From positions 400,648-464,647 of the forward strand of contig CALSLP010000002.1 of NCBI GenBank assembly GCA_943787225.1: a stretch of DNA of 64,000 nt. Reading direction: 5' to 3'. The notes below the pieces were generated by a model. The model saw only the letters and a list, made by a program, of their open reading frames with translations, searched no databases and was not told where the DNA came from. Position 1 is the first letter of the stretch. Each line of letters opens with the position of its first letter. Positions 26,604 through 35,382 of the stretch are shown here, one piece after another. The stretch comes from an uncultured Alphaproteobacteria bacterium (lineage in GTDB: Bacteria; Pseudomonadota; Alphaproteobacteria; MPNO01; UBA2964). Made by a program: the position numbers and the translations under genes.

Positions 26604-27797
26604 ATGAAATTTTCGCTATTCATGATGCCTTGCCATCATCCCAAGGATAATCCGGCACTCGCCTTTCAACGCGATATCGGGCTTATTCACCTGGCGGATG
26701 AGCTAGGCTTTGATGAAGCCTTCATCGGCGAACATCATTCGGGCGGGTGGGAGACCATGCCTGCGCCGGAAATGGCGCTATCGATGGCTGCTGCCAAGGC
26801 GCACCGAATTCGTCTCGGCACGTCGGTTTTTAGTGCTCCGTTTCATCATCCATTTTATCTCGCCGAACGCATGGCGTTTCTTGATCACCTGACTCGTGGC
26901 CGGGCCATTCTCGGTGTTGGTCCCTGTAGTCTGGTGACCGACAAGATGCTGTTCAACATGGAAGATGCGGCTCTGGTTCCGATGCTGCATGAAGCGGTCG
27001 ACGTCATCGTCCGGCTTTTGGAGTCGGATGAGCCGATCAGTCATCACGGTGAATATTGGCAGTTTGAGGATATGCAGCTGCAGCTGCGGTCATTTCAACA
27101 GCCACGCCTGCCGCTTGCCATGCCCTCCGCGGCGACACCCGCCAATTTGGAGATGATCGGGCGCAATAATATGATCTGGATGTCGCCAACCGGTAAAAAC
27201 CGGCCAGATGCCCGCAAGAATTGGGAGATCGTCGAAAAAGGCGCCCACGAGGCCGGCCGTGTGGCAGACCGGGATAACTGGCGTATCGCGACCTATATGT
27301 ATGTTGCTGAATCCCGGGATCAGGCATGGGACGAAGTCCGCGCTGGCATACTGCGCGAAGCCGAGTATTTCTCAGCCATCGGCTTGCGTGGCCATTATGC
27401 TGAATATGAAGGGCAGCCCTATTCAGAATTCACACCCGAATCCTGCGCTGATATTCGCGACTGGGTAATCGGTACACCCGATGACGCCATTGCCTGGCTT
27501 GAAGCCAAACAGCAAGAAACCGGCGGCTTTGGCGGCTTGCTGCTGCATAGCCCGGAATGGACCGACCGTCATAAATGGGAACGGTCTATAGAAATGTTTG
27601 CGCGCTATGTCATGCCTCACTTCCAGGGTCATTCCGCAACATTCAAGAACGAATGGACCAAGATTCAGGCAATGACCAAAGACGGTAAAATCATGCGGGA
27701 TACCGGAGGACGGCCCAGCAATCTCACGACTTATGAGCCTAATCGGTCGCCAGAAATAGCGCCAAAGCCGGCCCCTAAAGTTGCTTCAGGGGAGTAA
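26604..27797 (+). CDS. Luciferase-like flavin-dependent monooxygenase
   Basis: This 397-residue bacterial-luciferase-family protein opens with the MKFSLFMMPCHHP strand and has FDEAFIGEHHSGGWE (about residues 35-49), a classic LLM signature, and TSVFSAPFHHPFYLAERMAFLDHL. It should be a TIM-barrel enzyme that uses reduced FMN supplied by a separate reductase to oxidise a small organic substrate (alkanesulfonates, alkanes, ketones and nitrilotriacetate are known in the family). GACGGAGAG precedes the ATG. The last 12 bases overlap the convergent PhyH-like gene. No flavin reductase is adjacent. Confidence 0.87.
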   Translation: MKFSLFMMPCHHPKDNPALAFQRDIGLIHLADELGFDEAFIGEHHSGGWETMPAPEMALSMAAAKAHRIRLGTSVFSAPFHHPFYLAERMAFLDHLTRGRAILGVGPCSLVTDKMLFNMEDAALVPMLHEAVDVIVRLLESDEPISHHGEYWQFEDMQLQLRSFQQPRLPLAMPSAATPANLEMIGRNNMIWMSPTGKNRPDARKNWEIVEKGAHEAGRVADRDNWRIATYMYVAESRDQAWDEVRAGILREAEYFSAIGLRGHYAEYEGQPYSEFTPESCADIRDWVIGTPDDAIAWLEAKQQETGGFGGLLLHSPEWTDRHKWERSIEMFARYVMPHFQGHSATFKNEWTKIQAMTKDGKIMRDTGGRPSNLTTYEPNRSPEIAPKPAPKVASGE

Positions 27798-28613
27798 CGG
27801 CTTGCGCTTCCTTTTCCGCCCCTTCACCATCAGCCAATCAAATAGATGCTGATATTTGGGGCGCACCTTATCGAATTCCTTGCGGGTAATCCGTAGCGCC
27901 TGATCAAAATCATAGTTCACATAGTCGCGAAACCAGGGCCGCGCGTAGATCAAATACAGTACTGGTCTCGGCGCGGCTGATTTATTGGCCAACCCGCGAT
28001 GCCGGATCCGACTATCGAACAAAATTGCGGAACCACGCGGTACTTCGGGGTCAAAACAAGGCGTTTTAGGCGCCGTATCATTGGTCCGTTTCTGAGAGCC
28101 AGGATAAAATCGGGTGGTCCCGGTTTCAGCATTCAGGTCTACTAAAGGCACAGCCAGGGTTACACAAAACGGCGGCATCACATTATCAAGCGACGCATCC
28201 CAAAATAATTCCGGATGGTTGGCATGCAGATGCTGAATTCTGGAGCCAGGCAAAGATGTCACGGCATTAAAGGCATTGATGATCATCTCATTGCTCAACA
28301 GCCGGCATAAGACCGGATAAGCATATCGGTTCGCAAACAAACGTTGCTGGTTAAACAATCCTTCTACATCAACAGAAAGCATAACGCGCTTGTCGCCGAC
28401 TTCGCTCGCAAAACGCTGTTCTTTTCTGCGAACCTGTCTTTCGTAGTCGGCCAGAAAGGCTTCGCGCAGTTGATCGATATAGCTGACAGGCAATATGCCA
28501 TCGAGGATCAGGATACCTGCTTCTTCGTATTTTTCCCGTGCTAGATTTATCGCTGGCACTGGGATAATCCCTTTCTTTGGGACTTTGATGCGAGGGATTC
28601 TGGGGTTATCCAT
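27786..28613 (-). CDS. Phytanoyl-CoA dioxygenase (PhyH) family protein with altered iron ligand
   Basis: This protein of about 275 residues is a PhyH-type Fe(II)/2-oxoglutarate dioxygenase by fold: an EEAGILILDGILP N-terminal region, IQHLHANHPELFWD where family members carry H-x-D, PLVDLNAETGTTRFYPGSQK, and the distal-ligand region RIRHRGLANKS with the following arginine. The first triad reads H-A-N instead of H-x-D, which would weaken iron binding. ATG 28613 is used; a TTG at 28670 would add 19 residues. It converges on the luciferase-like gene. The substrate is unknown and activity is uncertain because of the ligand change. Confidence 0.72.
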   Translation of the reverse strand: MDNPRIPRIKVPKKGIIPVPAINLAREKYEEAGILILDGILPVSYIDQLREAFLADYERQVRRKEQRFASEVGDKRVMLSVDVEGLFNQQRLFANRYAYPVLCRLLSNEMIINAFNAVTSLPGSRIQHLHANHPELFWDASLDNVMPPFCVTLAVPLVDLNAETGTTRFYPGSQKRTNDTAPKTPCFDPEVPRGSAILFDSRIRHRGLANKSAAPRPVLYLIYARPWFRDYVNYDFDQALRITRKEFDKVRPKYQHLFDWLMVKGRKRKRKPLLP

Positions 28614-28755
28614 AACCGTACTAAGAAAATTATTTAAACTGTTACCATCGTGAAGTTGAACAGGCTTCAATCACATTGCCTTTTGAAGGATCCAACTCTA
28701 CTTCGCCCCTAAGATACCGTATCGTTGCGAAAGTTAAACAGAGATATCGAACATC

Positions 28756-29199
28756 ATGCATATAGAACAATTCGACCATGTTGGCATTCGGGTACGAGAT
28801 CGTGACCGGGCCATTAATTTTTACAAACTGCTCGGCTTCCATGTTGGCGAGGTCGTAACCTTCGATGAGGTCGTCATCATCCGCAATTCAGCGGGCGTAG
28901 AGATCAATTTAATCATCAACGCCAACAATCCCGAAGGCGATCATAATATCCTGATGGATATCGAGACCAAATATCCTGGCCATACTCATCTAGCGCTCCG
29001 GGTTTCATCAATCATTGAGACAATCGAGACCTTAAAGGCCGCCGATATACCGATCACCCAGGGTCCGGTGATGTTTGGCCAGGATGGCCATGTATCGCTC
29101 TTTATCCGTGATCCTGATCGAAATACGCTCGAACTGCGCGGACGGGCCGAGGATACAGACAAAATCGAGAATCTGGTTATGTACGATCCGAAGGGTTAG
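28756..29199 (+). CDS. VOC family protein (lactoylglutathione-lyase-like)
   Basis: This 147-residue VOC protein has candidate metal ligands in EQFDHVGIRV (His8), HTHLALRV (about residue 78) and NTLELRGR (Glu near 125), with the FYKLLGFHVGE strand typical of the glyoxalase/dioxygenase fold. It is longer and distinct from the VOC protein at 11229, and its DPDRNTLEL ending fits lactoylglutathione lyases, fosfomycin-resistance and methylmalonyl-CoA-epimerase-like proteins. The start is the first ATG after the divergent PhyH-like gene. The substrate is not assignable. Confidence 0.83.
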   Translation: MHIEQFDHVGIRVRDRDRAINFYKLLGFHVGEVVTFDEVVIIRNSAGVEINLIINANNPEGDHNILMDIETKYPGHTHLALRVSSIIETIETLKAADIPITQGPVMFGQDGHVSLFIRDPDRNTLELRGRAEDTDKIENLVMYDPKG

Positions 29200-29211
29200 T
29201 CATCAGACGCC

Positions 29212-30129
29212 CTATTTCCAGCAACCGATTTGCGCAACAAAACCGGTGCCTTTCTTCAGAAGGTCGGCTTCCGTCAGCGGTGTGCCGGGTGACGATTTCT
29301 GGACTTTAACTTTGTGCTTCTTCAGAAAATCTAGTGCTGTCACCTGACGAATGCCGATGCCGACATCATCGACATATTTACCTGTCGCGGCATAAACCCC
29401 CGGTGTGTTCACCGTCGCGACGACGCCCCCGATGATCTGACCCGCAGCATCCAATACCGGACCACCTGAATTTCCGCGACGGACATCAATTTTCATCGTA
29501 AACCTGTCAGAGCGGGTCGCTTTAAGGCGTCCAAAAAACATATGGCCAATCTCTATAACCGGCTTGATTGTCACCCGCCCACGCAAAGGATAGCCAATCA
29601 CAGCGATGGGTTCGACGGGTAATAAATCCAATGGTTCGCGGAAACTCGCGACAGCGAGCGGCGCCCGGTTAACCTTGAGAAGGGCCAAATCAAGATTTGA
29701 GTCTTTGGCAATCAGCTTTGCCACCAACGGCGATCTACCAGAAGGTGTCACGCTATAGGCCTGGCATTTCGAAACAACATGCTCGTTGGTCAACACATGA
29801 CCATCGGAACTCACAAAGAACCCCGTGCCGGACCCCCGCTGGCGTTTTCCAGGAAATAGTGTTTGCTTGGGGGCACTAACGCGCCGTTTAATTCTCTGAA
29901 ATCGGGAAACCTTAATTCGCTTCGCTTCTTCAGCGCTGACAACCTTGCCTTTGCATTGCCAGGCAGATACCCGGCGCACATGGTTGCGCGAGACATCCAG
30001 GCACCAGACCGGGCCCGATGACTGCGCGAGCTGTCGCGGCAAAATATCAGCAGATGCCGCCGGACCGACTCCAAAAAAAGGCGTCATTCCCACGACAAAC
30101 AAAACAAATATGCTTCTTAACCAAAACAT
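29212..30129 (-). CDS. Secreted trypsin-like serine protease (S1C type, no PDZ)
   Basis: The 305-residue precursor has an N-terminal signal sequence (hydrophobic residues 6-27) and a protease domain with the triad His117 (LTNEHVVS), Asp147 (SNLDLALLK) and Ser221 (RRGNSGGPVLD). The RGSGTGFFVSSDGHVLTNEHV and GNSGGP segments match DegP/HtrA-like S1C proteases, but no PDZ domain follows; the C-terminus instead ends in a short basic tail with one cysteine. A linker with basic residues (50-95) precedes the catalytic domain. It should act in the periplasm or envelope. It stands between the VOC gene and the TctC gene, without operon partners. Confidence 0.85.
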   Translation of the reverse strand: MFWLRSIFVLFVVGMTPFFGVGPAASADILPRQLAQSSGPVWCLDVSRNHVRRVSAWQCKGKVVSAEEAKRIKVSRFQRIKRRVSAPKQTLFPGKRQRGSGTGFFVSSDGHVLTNEHVVSKCQAYSVTPSGRSPLVAKLIAKDSNLDLALLKVNRAPLAVASFREPLDLLPVEPIAVIGYPLRGRVTIKPVIEIGHMFFGRLKATRSDRFTMKIDVRRGNSGGPVLDAAGQIIGGVVATVNTPGVYAATGKYVDDVGIGIRQVTALDFLKKHKVKVQKSSPGTPLTEADLLKKGTGFVAQIGCWK

Positions 30130-30239
30130 GAAGACGTGCCAAAACCGCTACTATTGCCCGATCACAGACTATGGACATAGACTATACAGATAACAACTAT
30201 AGTTCATCCGTCACGCAGACAATTTTTGGGGAGCGATCC

Positions 30240-31274
30240 ATGATCCAACGACTCAGCAAACTCGCGGCGACAGCGGCTTTGATCGCCGCATTGCCCATGG
30301 CGACGACAACCGCACAGGCCCAATCATCGGTTGCCAAATTCTATAAAGGCAAAACGATCACGCTGGTCGTCGCCTTCGGTGCTGGCGGCATGTATGGCCT
30401 CAACGGTCGTATCATGGGCAAGCATCTCGGCAGACATCTTCCCGGCAAGCCAAATGTTATTGTGCAGCACAAATCCGGTGCCGGTGGCAGTAAAGCCGCC
30501 AGCTATATGTATGCGGCATCACCCAAAGACGGCAGCTACATATCGTTGCTGTCCAAGGACATCGCCGTTGCCAAGGTAATGCGGCCCAAAAAACTGAAAT
30601 ATGACGCGGCCAAGTTTAACTATCTTGGCCGGATGATGCCTTATTCGGCTGTGTTCATGGTCTGGCACAAGCTCGGGGTTAAATCGGTGGCCGATGCCAA
30701 GCGAACACAAGTCATCGTCGCGAATTCTGGCAAGGCCTCACACTCTTATATTGAGGCAGCAGCCCTGCGCGAATGGACCGGCATGAAGCTGAAATTGGTT
30801 CGTGGCTATAAGGGTGCGGCCAATATGTATAAGGCGATGGAAAGTGGCGAAGCGCATGCGCGTATCGGCGCTTGGTTCAGCCTGAAAGCGACCAAGCCGC
30901 AATGGCTGTCGCAGAAAAAGGTTCACTTGATCCTTCAAACCGGGCTCGAAAAAGCGCCTGATCTGCCTAACGTCCCGCTTTTGGTCGACTTCGCCCGCAA
31001 TGCAGAAGAACGCAAAATGGCAGAACTTATGGAGCTTGGCTCACCCGTTGGTTGGGGGTTAACCGCCCCACCCGGCACGCCCAAGATTCGGGTTCAAGCG
31101 TTGCGTACGGCATTTAACAAAATGGTCAAAAGCCGCGCTTTCCTGGCTGAAGCAAAAGCCCGTAAGACGATGGTTCGCCCAGCAACCGGTCAGCAGGTTC
31201 AGGGATACGTTAACCGGACCCTCAAAGTGAGCCCCAAGCTGGTCGCTAAAATCCGGAAGCTTGCCGGTTTCTAA
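30240..31274 (+). CDS. TctC/Bug-family periplasmic solute-binding protein
   Basis: The 344-residue precursor has a Sec signal peptide (MIQRLSK then ALIAALPMATTTAQA) and the mature Bug fold: GKTITLVVAFGAGGMYGLNGR, VIVQHKSGAGGSKAASYMYAASPKDG and SKDIAVAKVMRP. These proteins deliver carboxylates or other small anions to tripartite tricarboxylate (TctAB) transporters. No tctA or tctB gene is in the window, an arrangement common for Bug proteins. GGGGAGCG precedes ATG 30240; frame upstream of it is not used. A strong terminator follows the gene. Confidence 0.9.
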   Translation: MIQRLSKLAATAALIAALPMATTTAQAQSSVAKFYKGKTITLVVAFGAGGMYGLNGRIMGKHLGRHLPGKPNVIVQHKSGAGGSKAASYMYAASPKDGSYISLLSKDIAVAKVMRPKKLKYDAAKFNYLGRMMPYSAVFMVWHKLGVKSVADAKRTQVIVANSGKASHSYIEAAALREWTGMKLKLVRGYKGAANMYKAMESGEAHARIGAWFSLKATKPQWLSQKKVHLILQTGLEKAPDLPNVPLLVDFARNAEERKMAELMELGSPVGWGLTAPPGTPKIRVQALRTAFNKMVKSRAFLAEAKARKTMVRPATGQQVQGYVNRTLKVSPKLVAKIRKLAGF

Positions 31275-31300
31275 GTCAGCGTCTTAGACGCCAGATAACG

Positions 31301-31329
31301 AAAAAGGGCGCCAGATGGCGCCCTTTTTT
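31301..31329. terminator. Bidirectional Rho-independent terminator
   Basis: A perfect hairpin of GGGCGCC and GGCGCCC arms is flanked by AAAAA on the left and TTTTTT on the right. It can stop both the TctC gene and the convergent hydroxyacid oxidase gene. Confidence 0.92.
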
Positions 31330-31350
31330 ATTGCGTGATTACAACCTACC

Positions 31351-32421
31351 TCAAAGAATTCTACCATCGGGAAGATGCGTAAAGGCGCTATGCTCATGTG
31401 GCATCCGCACCGGCATGGCGGGGCCGATATAGGATGTGTCCAGTTGATCAAGACTGGTCACCCCGAGCAGCCCCATCGTACGCTCGATCTCAATCTCCAG
31501 CAGCTCGAGACATTTTACCAAACCGGGTGCGTTATCAGCCCCTAGAGCCCAGGCCTGCAAACGGCCAATCGCCACCGCATCAGCCCCCATCGCGATGGCT
31601 TTTAGCATGTCACCCGCCCGCGTAAATCCACCATCGATGATGACCTGAGTCTTGCCATCAACCGCTTTAACGATCTCCGGCAGGGTATCGATATTGCCAT
31701 AGACCTGATCAAGCTGGCGACCACCATGGTTCGAGATATAGACACAATCGACTTCATGCTCGACGGCAATCGCCGCGTCTTCCGCTGTCATAATGCCTTT
31801 CACGACAAACGGTACATTCCCGATGGTGTCCTGCACCATCTTGACGGTGTCCCAGGTAATCGCCTTTTGAAAATCACGCGCAGGCACATTGCGCAGCGCC
31901 ATCTGGGTTGGGCTCAGGCGTTCGCGATTACCATAAAACGAAGAATCGACGGTAAGCGTGATCGAATGATACCCAGCGTCAACGGCCCGTTTCGCCAGCG
32001 CCTTAATCCAGTCATCATCGCCCCGCACATAAATCTGGAACGATTTTGGGTGCGGGCTATTGGCGGCAATCTCCTCAAGGCTCGGCTCGGTGACCGTGCT
32101 GATAAAGTTGATCGTGCCAAACTCTTCCGCGGCGGTATCGACATCGCTTGCCCCGTTCGGTGTCCAACGATGGATGCTGCCCATCGGGGCCAACAGAACC
32201 GGTATACGGATCTTTTCGCCGAGAAAGGTTGTACTGGTATCAACCGCCCGGACATCACGACACACGCGCGGCCGGAAGGCGAGACTATCAATCGCCATCC
32301 GATTGCGCCGCAGCGTGGTTTCAGTCTCCGCCGCACCGTTGATGTAATCCCAGTTATCCTGGCTCAGATTGCGCCGCGCCATGAGCAACATCTCATGCAC
32401 ATTATTAAAATTGACCGCCAT
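31351..32421 (-). CDS. FMN-dependent alpha-hydroxyacid oxidase/dehydrogenase (LldD/GlcD-like)
   Basis: This 356-residue FMN enzyme is of the glycolate-oxidase/lactate-dehydrogenase family. It has the LLAPMGSIHR flavin segment (about 77-85), QIYVRGDDD, Lys208 in VVKGIMTAEDA and the ISNHGGRQLDQ catalytic motif with His232 and Arg235, then IDGGFTRAGDMLKAIAMGADAVAIGR for phosphate binding. GGAGG eight bases before ATG 32421 fixes the start. Known family reactions oxidise L-lactate, glycolate or mandelate to the 2-oxo acid. The N-terminal region has no membrane anchor. It ends at the shared terminator. Confidence 0.88.
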   Translation of the reverse strand: MAVNFNNVHEMLLMARRNLSQDNWDYINGAAETETTLRRNRMAIDSLAFRPRVCRDVRAVDTSTTFLGEKIRIPVLLAPMGSIHRWTPNGASDVDTAAEEFGTINFISTVTEPSLEEIAANSPHPKSFQIYVRGDDDWIKALAKRAVDAGYHSITLTVDSSFYGNRERLSPTQMALRNVPARDFQKAITWDTVKMVQDTIGNVPFVVKGIMTAEDAAIAVEHEVDCVYISNHGGRQLDQVYGNIDTLPEIVKAVDGKTQVIIDGGFTRAGDMLKAIAMGADAVAIGRLQAWALGADNAPGLVKCLELLEIEIERTMGLLGVTSLDQLDTSYIGPAMPVRMPHEHSAFTHLPDGRIL

Positions 32422-32551
32422 GCCGAAAGCCTCCACAGATTGTTTTGAATATACAATTGGAACGATTTTAATCGCTTTTGGGGGGCGGTCTAGTGCACCA
32501 CGCCCTTTTCCCGCAGGCTGGCTTCCAGGAGCCTACCGTTTTAGATCGAGG

Positions 32552-32857
32552 TTATTCCGCGGCGCCGACTTGGACTGCTTCTTTGGAACTCGTCGGCTCA
32601 GTCTCCGTTTCGGCGTCGCGGAGTTCACGGTCGAGTCGAATGCCAGCATGGGCGCGGGATGACGTCAGCGGTGCCAGCAGGCTGTATATGACGGGGATTA
32701 ACACCAGGGTAAACAGCGTCGCGATGCCCAGCCCACCGAACACGACCCAGCCAATGGCGGCGCGGGCTTCGGCGCCGGGACCACCGCCGAGGATCAGTGG
32801 CAAGGCGCCAAACACAGTTGACAGCATGGTCATGATTACTGGCCGCAACCGGGTCGT
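32552..32857 (-). pseudogene. C-terminal remnant of an RND efflux pump gene cut by IS copy A
   Basis: The reverse frame from the IS edge gives [23 protein letters not shown] and [25 protein letters not shown], the last two transmembrane helices of an AcrB/HAE1-type pump, then a short charged tail. The remaining roughly 900 residues are absent: DNA on the far side of the IS (34045 onward) does not encode them in any frame I could find. The upstream part was therefore lost or moved, not merely interrupted. Confidence 0.8.
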
Positions 32858-32911
32858 TGTCCTTCCCCCCTAAAACTGGGCCATTATTTTGGCATGGAAA
32901 GGGGATTTGTG

Positions 32912-33199
32912 ATGGCTCGGAAACGACATTCGGACGAGGACATACTGAAGCTGCTGCGTGAGATTGAAGTGAAGTTGTCGAACGGCAGCGACGTAGCGTC
33001 GGCGTGTCGTGGCGTGGGTATCAGCGACGCTACGTATTATAACTGGCGCAAGCGGTTTGGCGGGATGGGTCGGTCGCAGTTGTCGGAGATGCGTTCTCTC
33101 GAGAAGGAGAATACGCGGTTGAAGAAGATTGTGGCTGAGCTCGAACTGGACAAGCTGATCCTCAAGGAAAGCCTGAGCTACCTAAAGCCCAGGGCCTGA
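32912..33199 (+). CDS. IS3-family transposase OrfA, copy A
   Basis: The 95-residue OrfA carries a helix-turn-helix (DVASACRGVGISDATYYNW) and a leucine-zipper-like C-terminus (SLEKENTRLKKIVAELELDKL). A GGGGA ribosome site precedes ATG 32912, located right inside the left end of the element. Its stop codon (TGA at 33197) overlaps the orfB frame, fitting production of OrfAB by frameshifting. Confidence 0.9.
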   Translation: MARKRHSDEDILKLLREIEVKLSNGSDVASACRGVGISDATYYNWRKRFGGMGRSQLSEMRSLEKENTRLKKIVAELELDKLILKESLSYLKPRA

Positions 33200-34041
33200 C
33201 GACCGAGCATCTTCGTCAGGCCGTTATCCATACACGCCAGAAGCTTGCTACGTCGGAGCGACGGACCTGCCGGGTTATTGGTCTGGCCCGCAGTTCCCTG
33301 CAATATCGACCAGATCCCAAAGATGACAATGATCTGCGGTTGGCACTGATCCGGCTGGCGAAGCAGTATGGGCGCTACGGTTATCGCAAGATTGCCGTCC
33401 TGCTGCGTGTCGAAGGGTGGAAGGTGAACCACAAGAAGGTTGAGCGGATCTGGCGCGAAGAAGGACTTCAGCTGCCGCAACGAGACAAGAATCGCCGGCG
33501 GCTCTATCACAAGGACAGCTCGATCATTCGGTTGCGACCAACCCATCCCAATCACGTCTGGGCCATCGACTTCGTGCACGACAAGCTCGACAACGGTCGG
33601 AGCTACAAGATGCTGACTGTCCTGGACGAGTACACCCGCCAGGTGCTGGCTGTGACGGTTCGCACCCGGATGAGGGCTGACGATGTGCTTGAGGCGCTAT
33701 ACCCACTCCTGCTGCGCCACGGCACCCCGGAATACATCCGCTCGGACAATGGTCCCGAGTTCATCGCACAGGCGATGCAGGACTGGCTGGCAAGGGTCGG
33801 CATCAAACCCATCCGGATCTATCCCGGATCACCCTGGGAGAACGGATACAACGAACGCTTCAACGGAACCCTGCGCCGCGAGGTTCTCAATGCCGAGTGG
33901 TTCACCACGACTAAGCAGGCTCAGATCGTCATCAACCAGTGGCTCAGACAGTACAACCACATCCGTCCACATCAGGCACTGAACATGCGACCGCCAATAC
34001 CAGAAACTCTAATCAGGAATGGCACAGAACTTGGGGGCTAG
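33196..34041 (+). CDS. IS3-family transposase OrfB, copy A (DDE integrase)
   Basis: The orfB frame is open from the orfA stop to 34041, about 280 codons. It begins with an HTH_21-type region (TCRVIGLARSSLQYR) and then has the integrase core with VWAIDFVHDKL (first Asp), IRSDNGPEF (second Asp) and WENGYNERFNGTLRREVL (Glu), the IS407-type signature. No ordinary start codon precedes the conserved HTH region; the first conventional one is a TTG at 33340. The product is thus most likely an OrfAB fusion. The frame is intact. Confidence 0.85.
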   Translation: MTTEHLRQAVIHTRQKLATSERRTCRVIGLARSSLQYRPDPKDDNDLRLALIRLAKQYGRYGYRKIAVLLRVEGWKVNHKKVERIWREEGLQLPQRDKNRRRLYHKDSSIIRLRPTHPNHVWAIDFVHDKLDNGRSYKMLTVLDEYTRQVLAVTVRTRMRADDVLEALYPLLLRHGTPEYIRSDNGPEFIAQAMQDWLARVGIKPIRIYPGSPWENGYNERFNGTLRREVLNAEWFTTTKQAQIVINQWLRQYNHIRPHQALNMRPPIPETLIRNGTELGG

Positions 34042-34112
34042 ACACCCGCGCCACATCGGCGCGTACCAGTGTGGATCGGGCATATACAAACACCGCCAAA
34101 ATTCGATATAAA

Positions 34113-34127
34113 ATTACAGAATGTAAT
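34113..34127. promoter_or_regulatory. Palindrome upstream of a TauD gene, possible operator
   Basis: ATTACA and TGTAAT arms with a GAA spacer lie 44 bases before the dioxygenase start, in an AT-rich stretch that probably holds its promoter. Confidence 0.35.
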
Positions 34128-34170
34128 GTTTGGTCACTATGCCATTCTTTAATAGGGAGAGTTTCACGCT

Positions 34171-35013
34171 ATGAGTTATGACAGTATCAGTGTAACGCCT
34201 TCGAGCCCGCATGTTGGGGCCGAGATTGGCAATGTCGACCTGACCAAGAAGCTGTCCGAACAGGAAGTGGCGGAAATCCGCAACGCGATCAATGCCCATG
34301 GTGTCGTATTCTTCCGCGATCAGGAGCTCGATCCTGAATCACATGACCGGTTCGTGCGATATTTCGGAGAACCCCATGTTCACGCCGGCGGCAAAAGCAC
34401 GGCCTCCAAACCGGTCGACGGCTACCCCGCACTCCGCAAACAATATTTCAACAAGGACTCGGCGCGTATTTCGGGCGAAACATGGCATTCGGATCAGAGC
34501 TGCGCCGAGGTCCCACCGATGTACAGCGTCCTCTATCAGCAAATCATCCCACCCAATGGTGGCGGCAATACCATGTTCCTGTCCGCGGCCAAGGCGTATG
34601 ACGAGCTGAGCGACAGCATGAAGGCCTATCTTGAGGGCAAGACAGCAACCCATACCGCCGGCAAGGCCTTCGACGCAAAGCTGACCAAGGATAATAAAGA
34701 GACCCATCTGATCGCAGAACATCCTATGGTGACGGTTCATCCAGAAAGCGGCCGCAAGGTGCTGTACGTCAATCCCAATTTCACCAGCCATATAAATGGC
34801 GTTCCCGAAGATGAGAGCCGCCACATACTGGAATTCCTGTATCAACATACCCAGCGTCCGAACTGGACGATGCGGTTCAACTGGACAAATCATTCCATCG
34901 CATGCTGGGACAACCGTGCCGTCCAGCATTATGCAATCTGGGATTACTGGCCCAATGAGCGCCTGGGCTTTCGGATGTTCGTCACCGGAACCGAGCGGCC
35001 CCGCGCCGAGTAA
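34171..35013 (+). CDS. TauD/TfdA family dioxygenase
   Basis: This 280-residue dioxygenase has H106-S-D108 (ETWHSDQS) as the first ligands and the distal histidine in RAVQHYAIWDYWPNERLGFR, with the terminal arginine as the oxoglutarate anchor. The HYAIWDYWP segment is that of the true TauD/TfdA/alkylsulfatase group rather than the tandem subfamily at 13-16 kb. GGGAGAG precedes the ATG. Its immediate upstream flank is IS copy A, so original neighbours may have been lost. A small gene follows after 139 bases. Confidence 0.9.
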   Translation: MSYDSISVTPSSPHVGAEIGNVDLTKKLSEQEVAEIRNAINAHGVVFFRDQELDPESHDRFVRYFGEPHVHAGGKSTASKPVDGYPALRKQYFNKDSARISGETWHSDQSCAEVPPMYSVLYQQIIPPNGGGNTMFLSAAKAYDELSDSMKAYLEGKTATHTAGKAFDAKLTKDNKETHLIAEHPMVTVHPESGRKVLYVNPNFTSHINGVPEDESRHILEFLYQHTQRPNWTMRFNWTNHSIACWDNRAVQHYAIWDYWPNERLGFRMFVTGTERPRAE

Positions 35014-35152
35014 CGGTCGCCGCCGCACCTTCGCCTGCTATAGCATCGGTCGACGACGTCGATTGGCAGGGTCCGAATAAGAGCGACAGGCGGCATGACG
35101 CCTGATACAGATCGACCCAATGACATAGACTAATGATTGGGAGACTCTCCGA

Positions 35153-35362
35153 ATGGAAGAGATAAAGATCGATCATGCCGCCATGGGCCGTTTGGCCAAA
35201 GCAATGGCCTTTATCTGTGGGCCAGATCATTTAACGACCATTGCCCTCAAGACGGCCGCCGAGAGCGGATCAGACAAAGACATCAAGAAAGCACGCACGC
35301 TGTTTCTCAGATTGAAGTCGGGAGACCGTCAGGCGGCCTTGGCCATGCTCTCCGCCGATTGA
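35153..35362 (+). CDS. Small hypothetical protein
   Basis: This is a 69-residue product with no domain I recognise: an acidic-basic mix (EEIKIDHAAMGRLAKAM at the N-terminus), then ALKTAAESGSDKDIKKARTLFLRLKSGDRQAALAMLSAD, mostly predicted helix. Codon use resembles neighbouring genes, and a GGGAGACTC ribosome site precedes the ATG at a reasonable distance. It lies between two opposed dioxygenase genes. Function is unknown; it may be a genuine small gene. Confidence 0.5.
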   Translation: MEEIKIDHAAMGRLAKAMAFICGPDHLTTIALKTAAESGSDKDIKKARTLFLRLKSGDRQAALAMLSAD

Positions 35363-35382
35363 CCGGCGCGCTCTACCGTCAA

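Larger units (their letters stand above)
32858..34044 (+). mobile_element. IS3-family (IS407-like) insertion sequence, copy A
   Basis: This 1187-bp element has imperfect terminal repeats starting TGTC (left TGTCCTTCCCCCC, right complement TGTCTAGCCCCC) and contains orfA and orfB. It is nearly identical to copy B at 51958-53144; I count five differences. No target duplication is visible: the left flank ends GTCGT and the right begins CCCGC. Confidence 0.92.
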
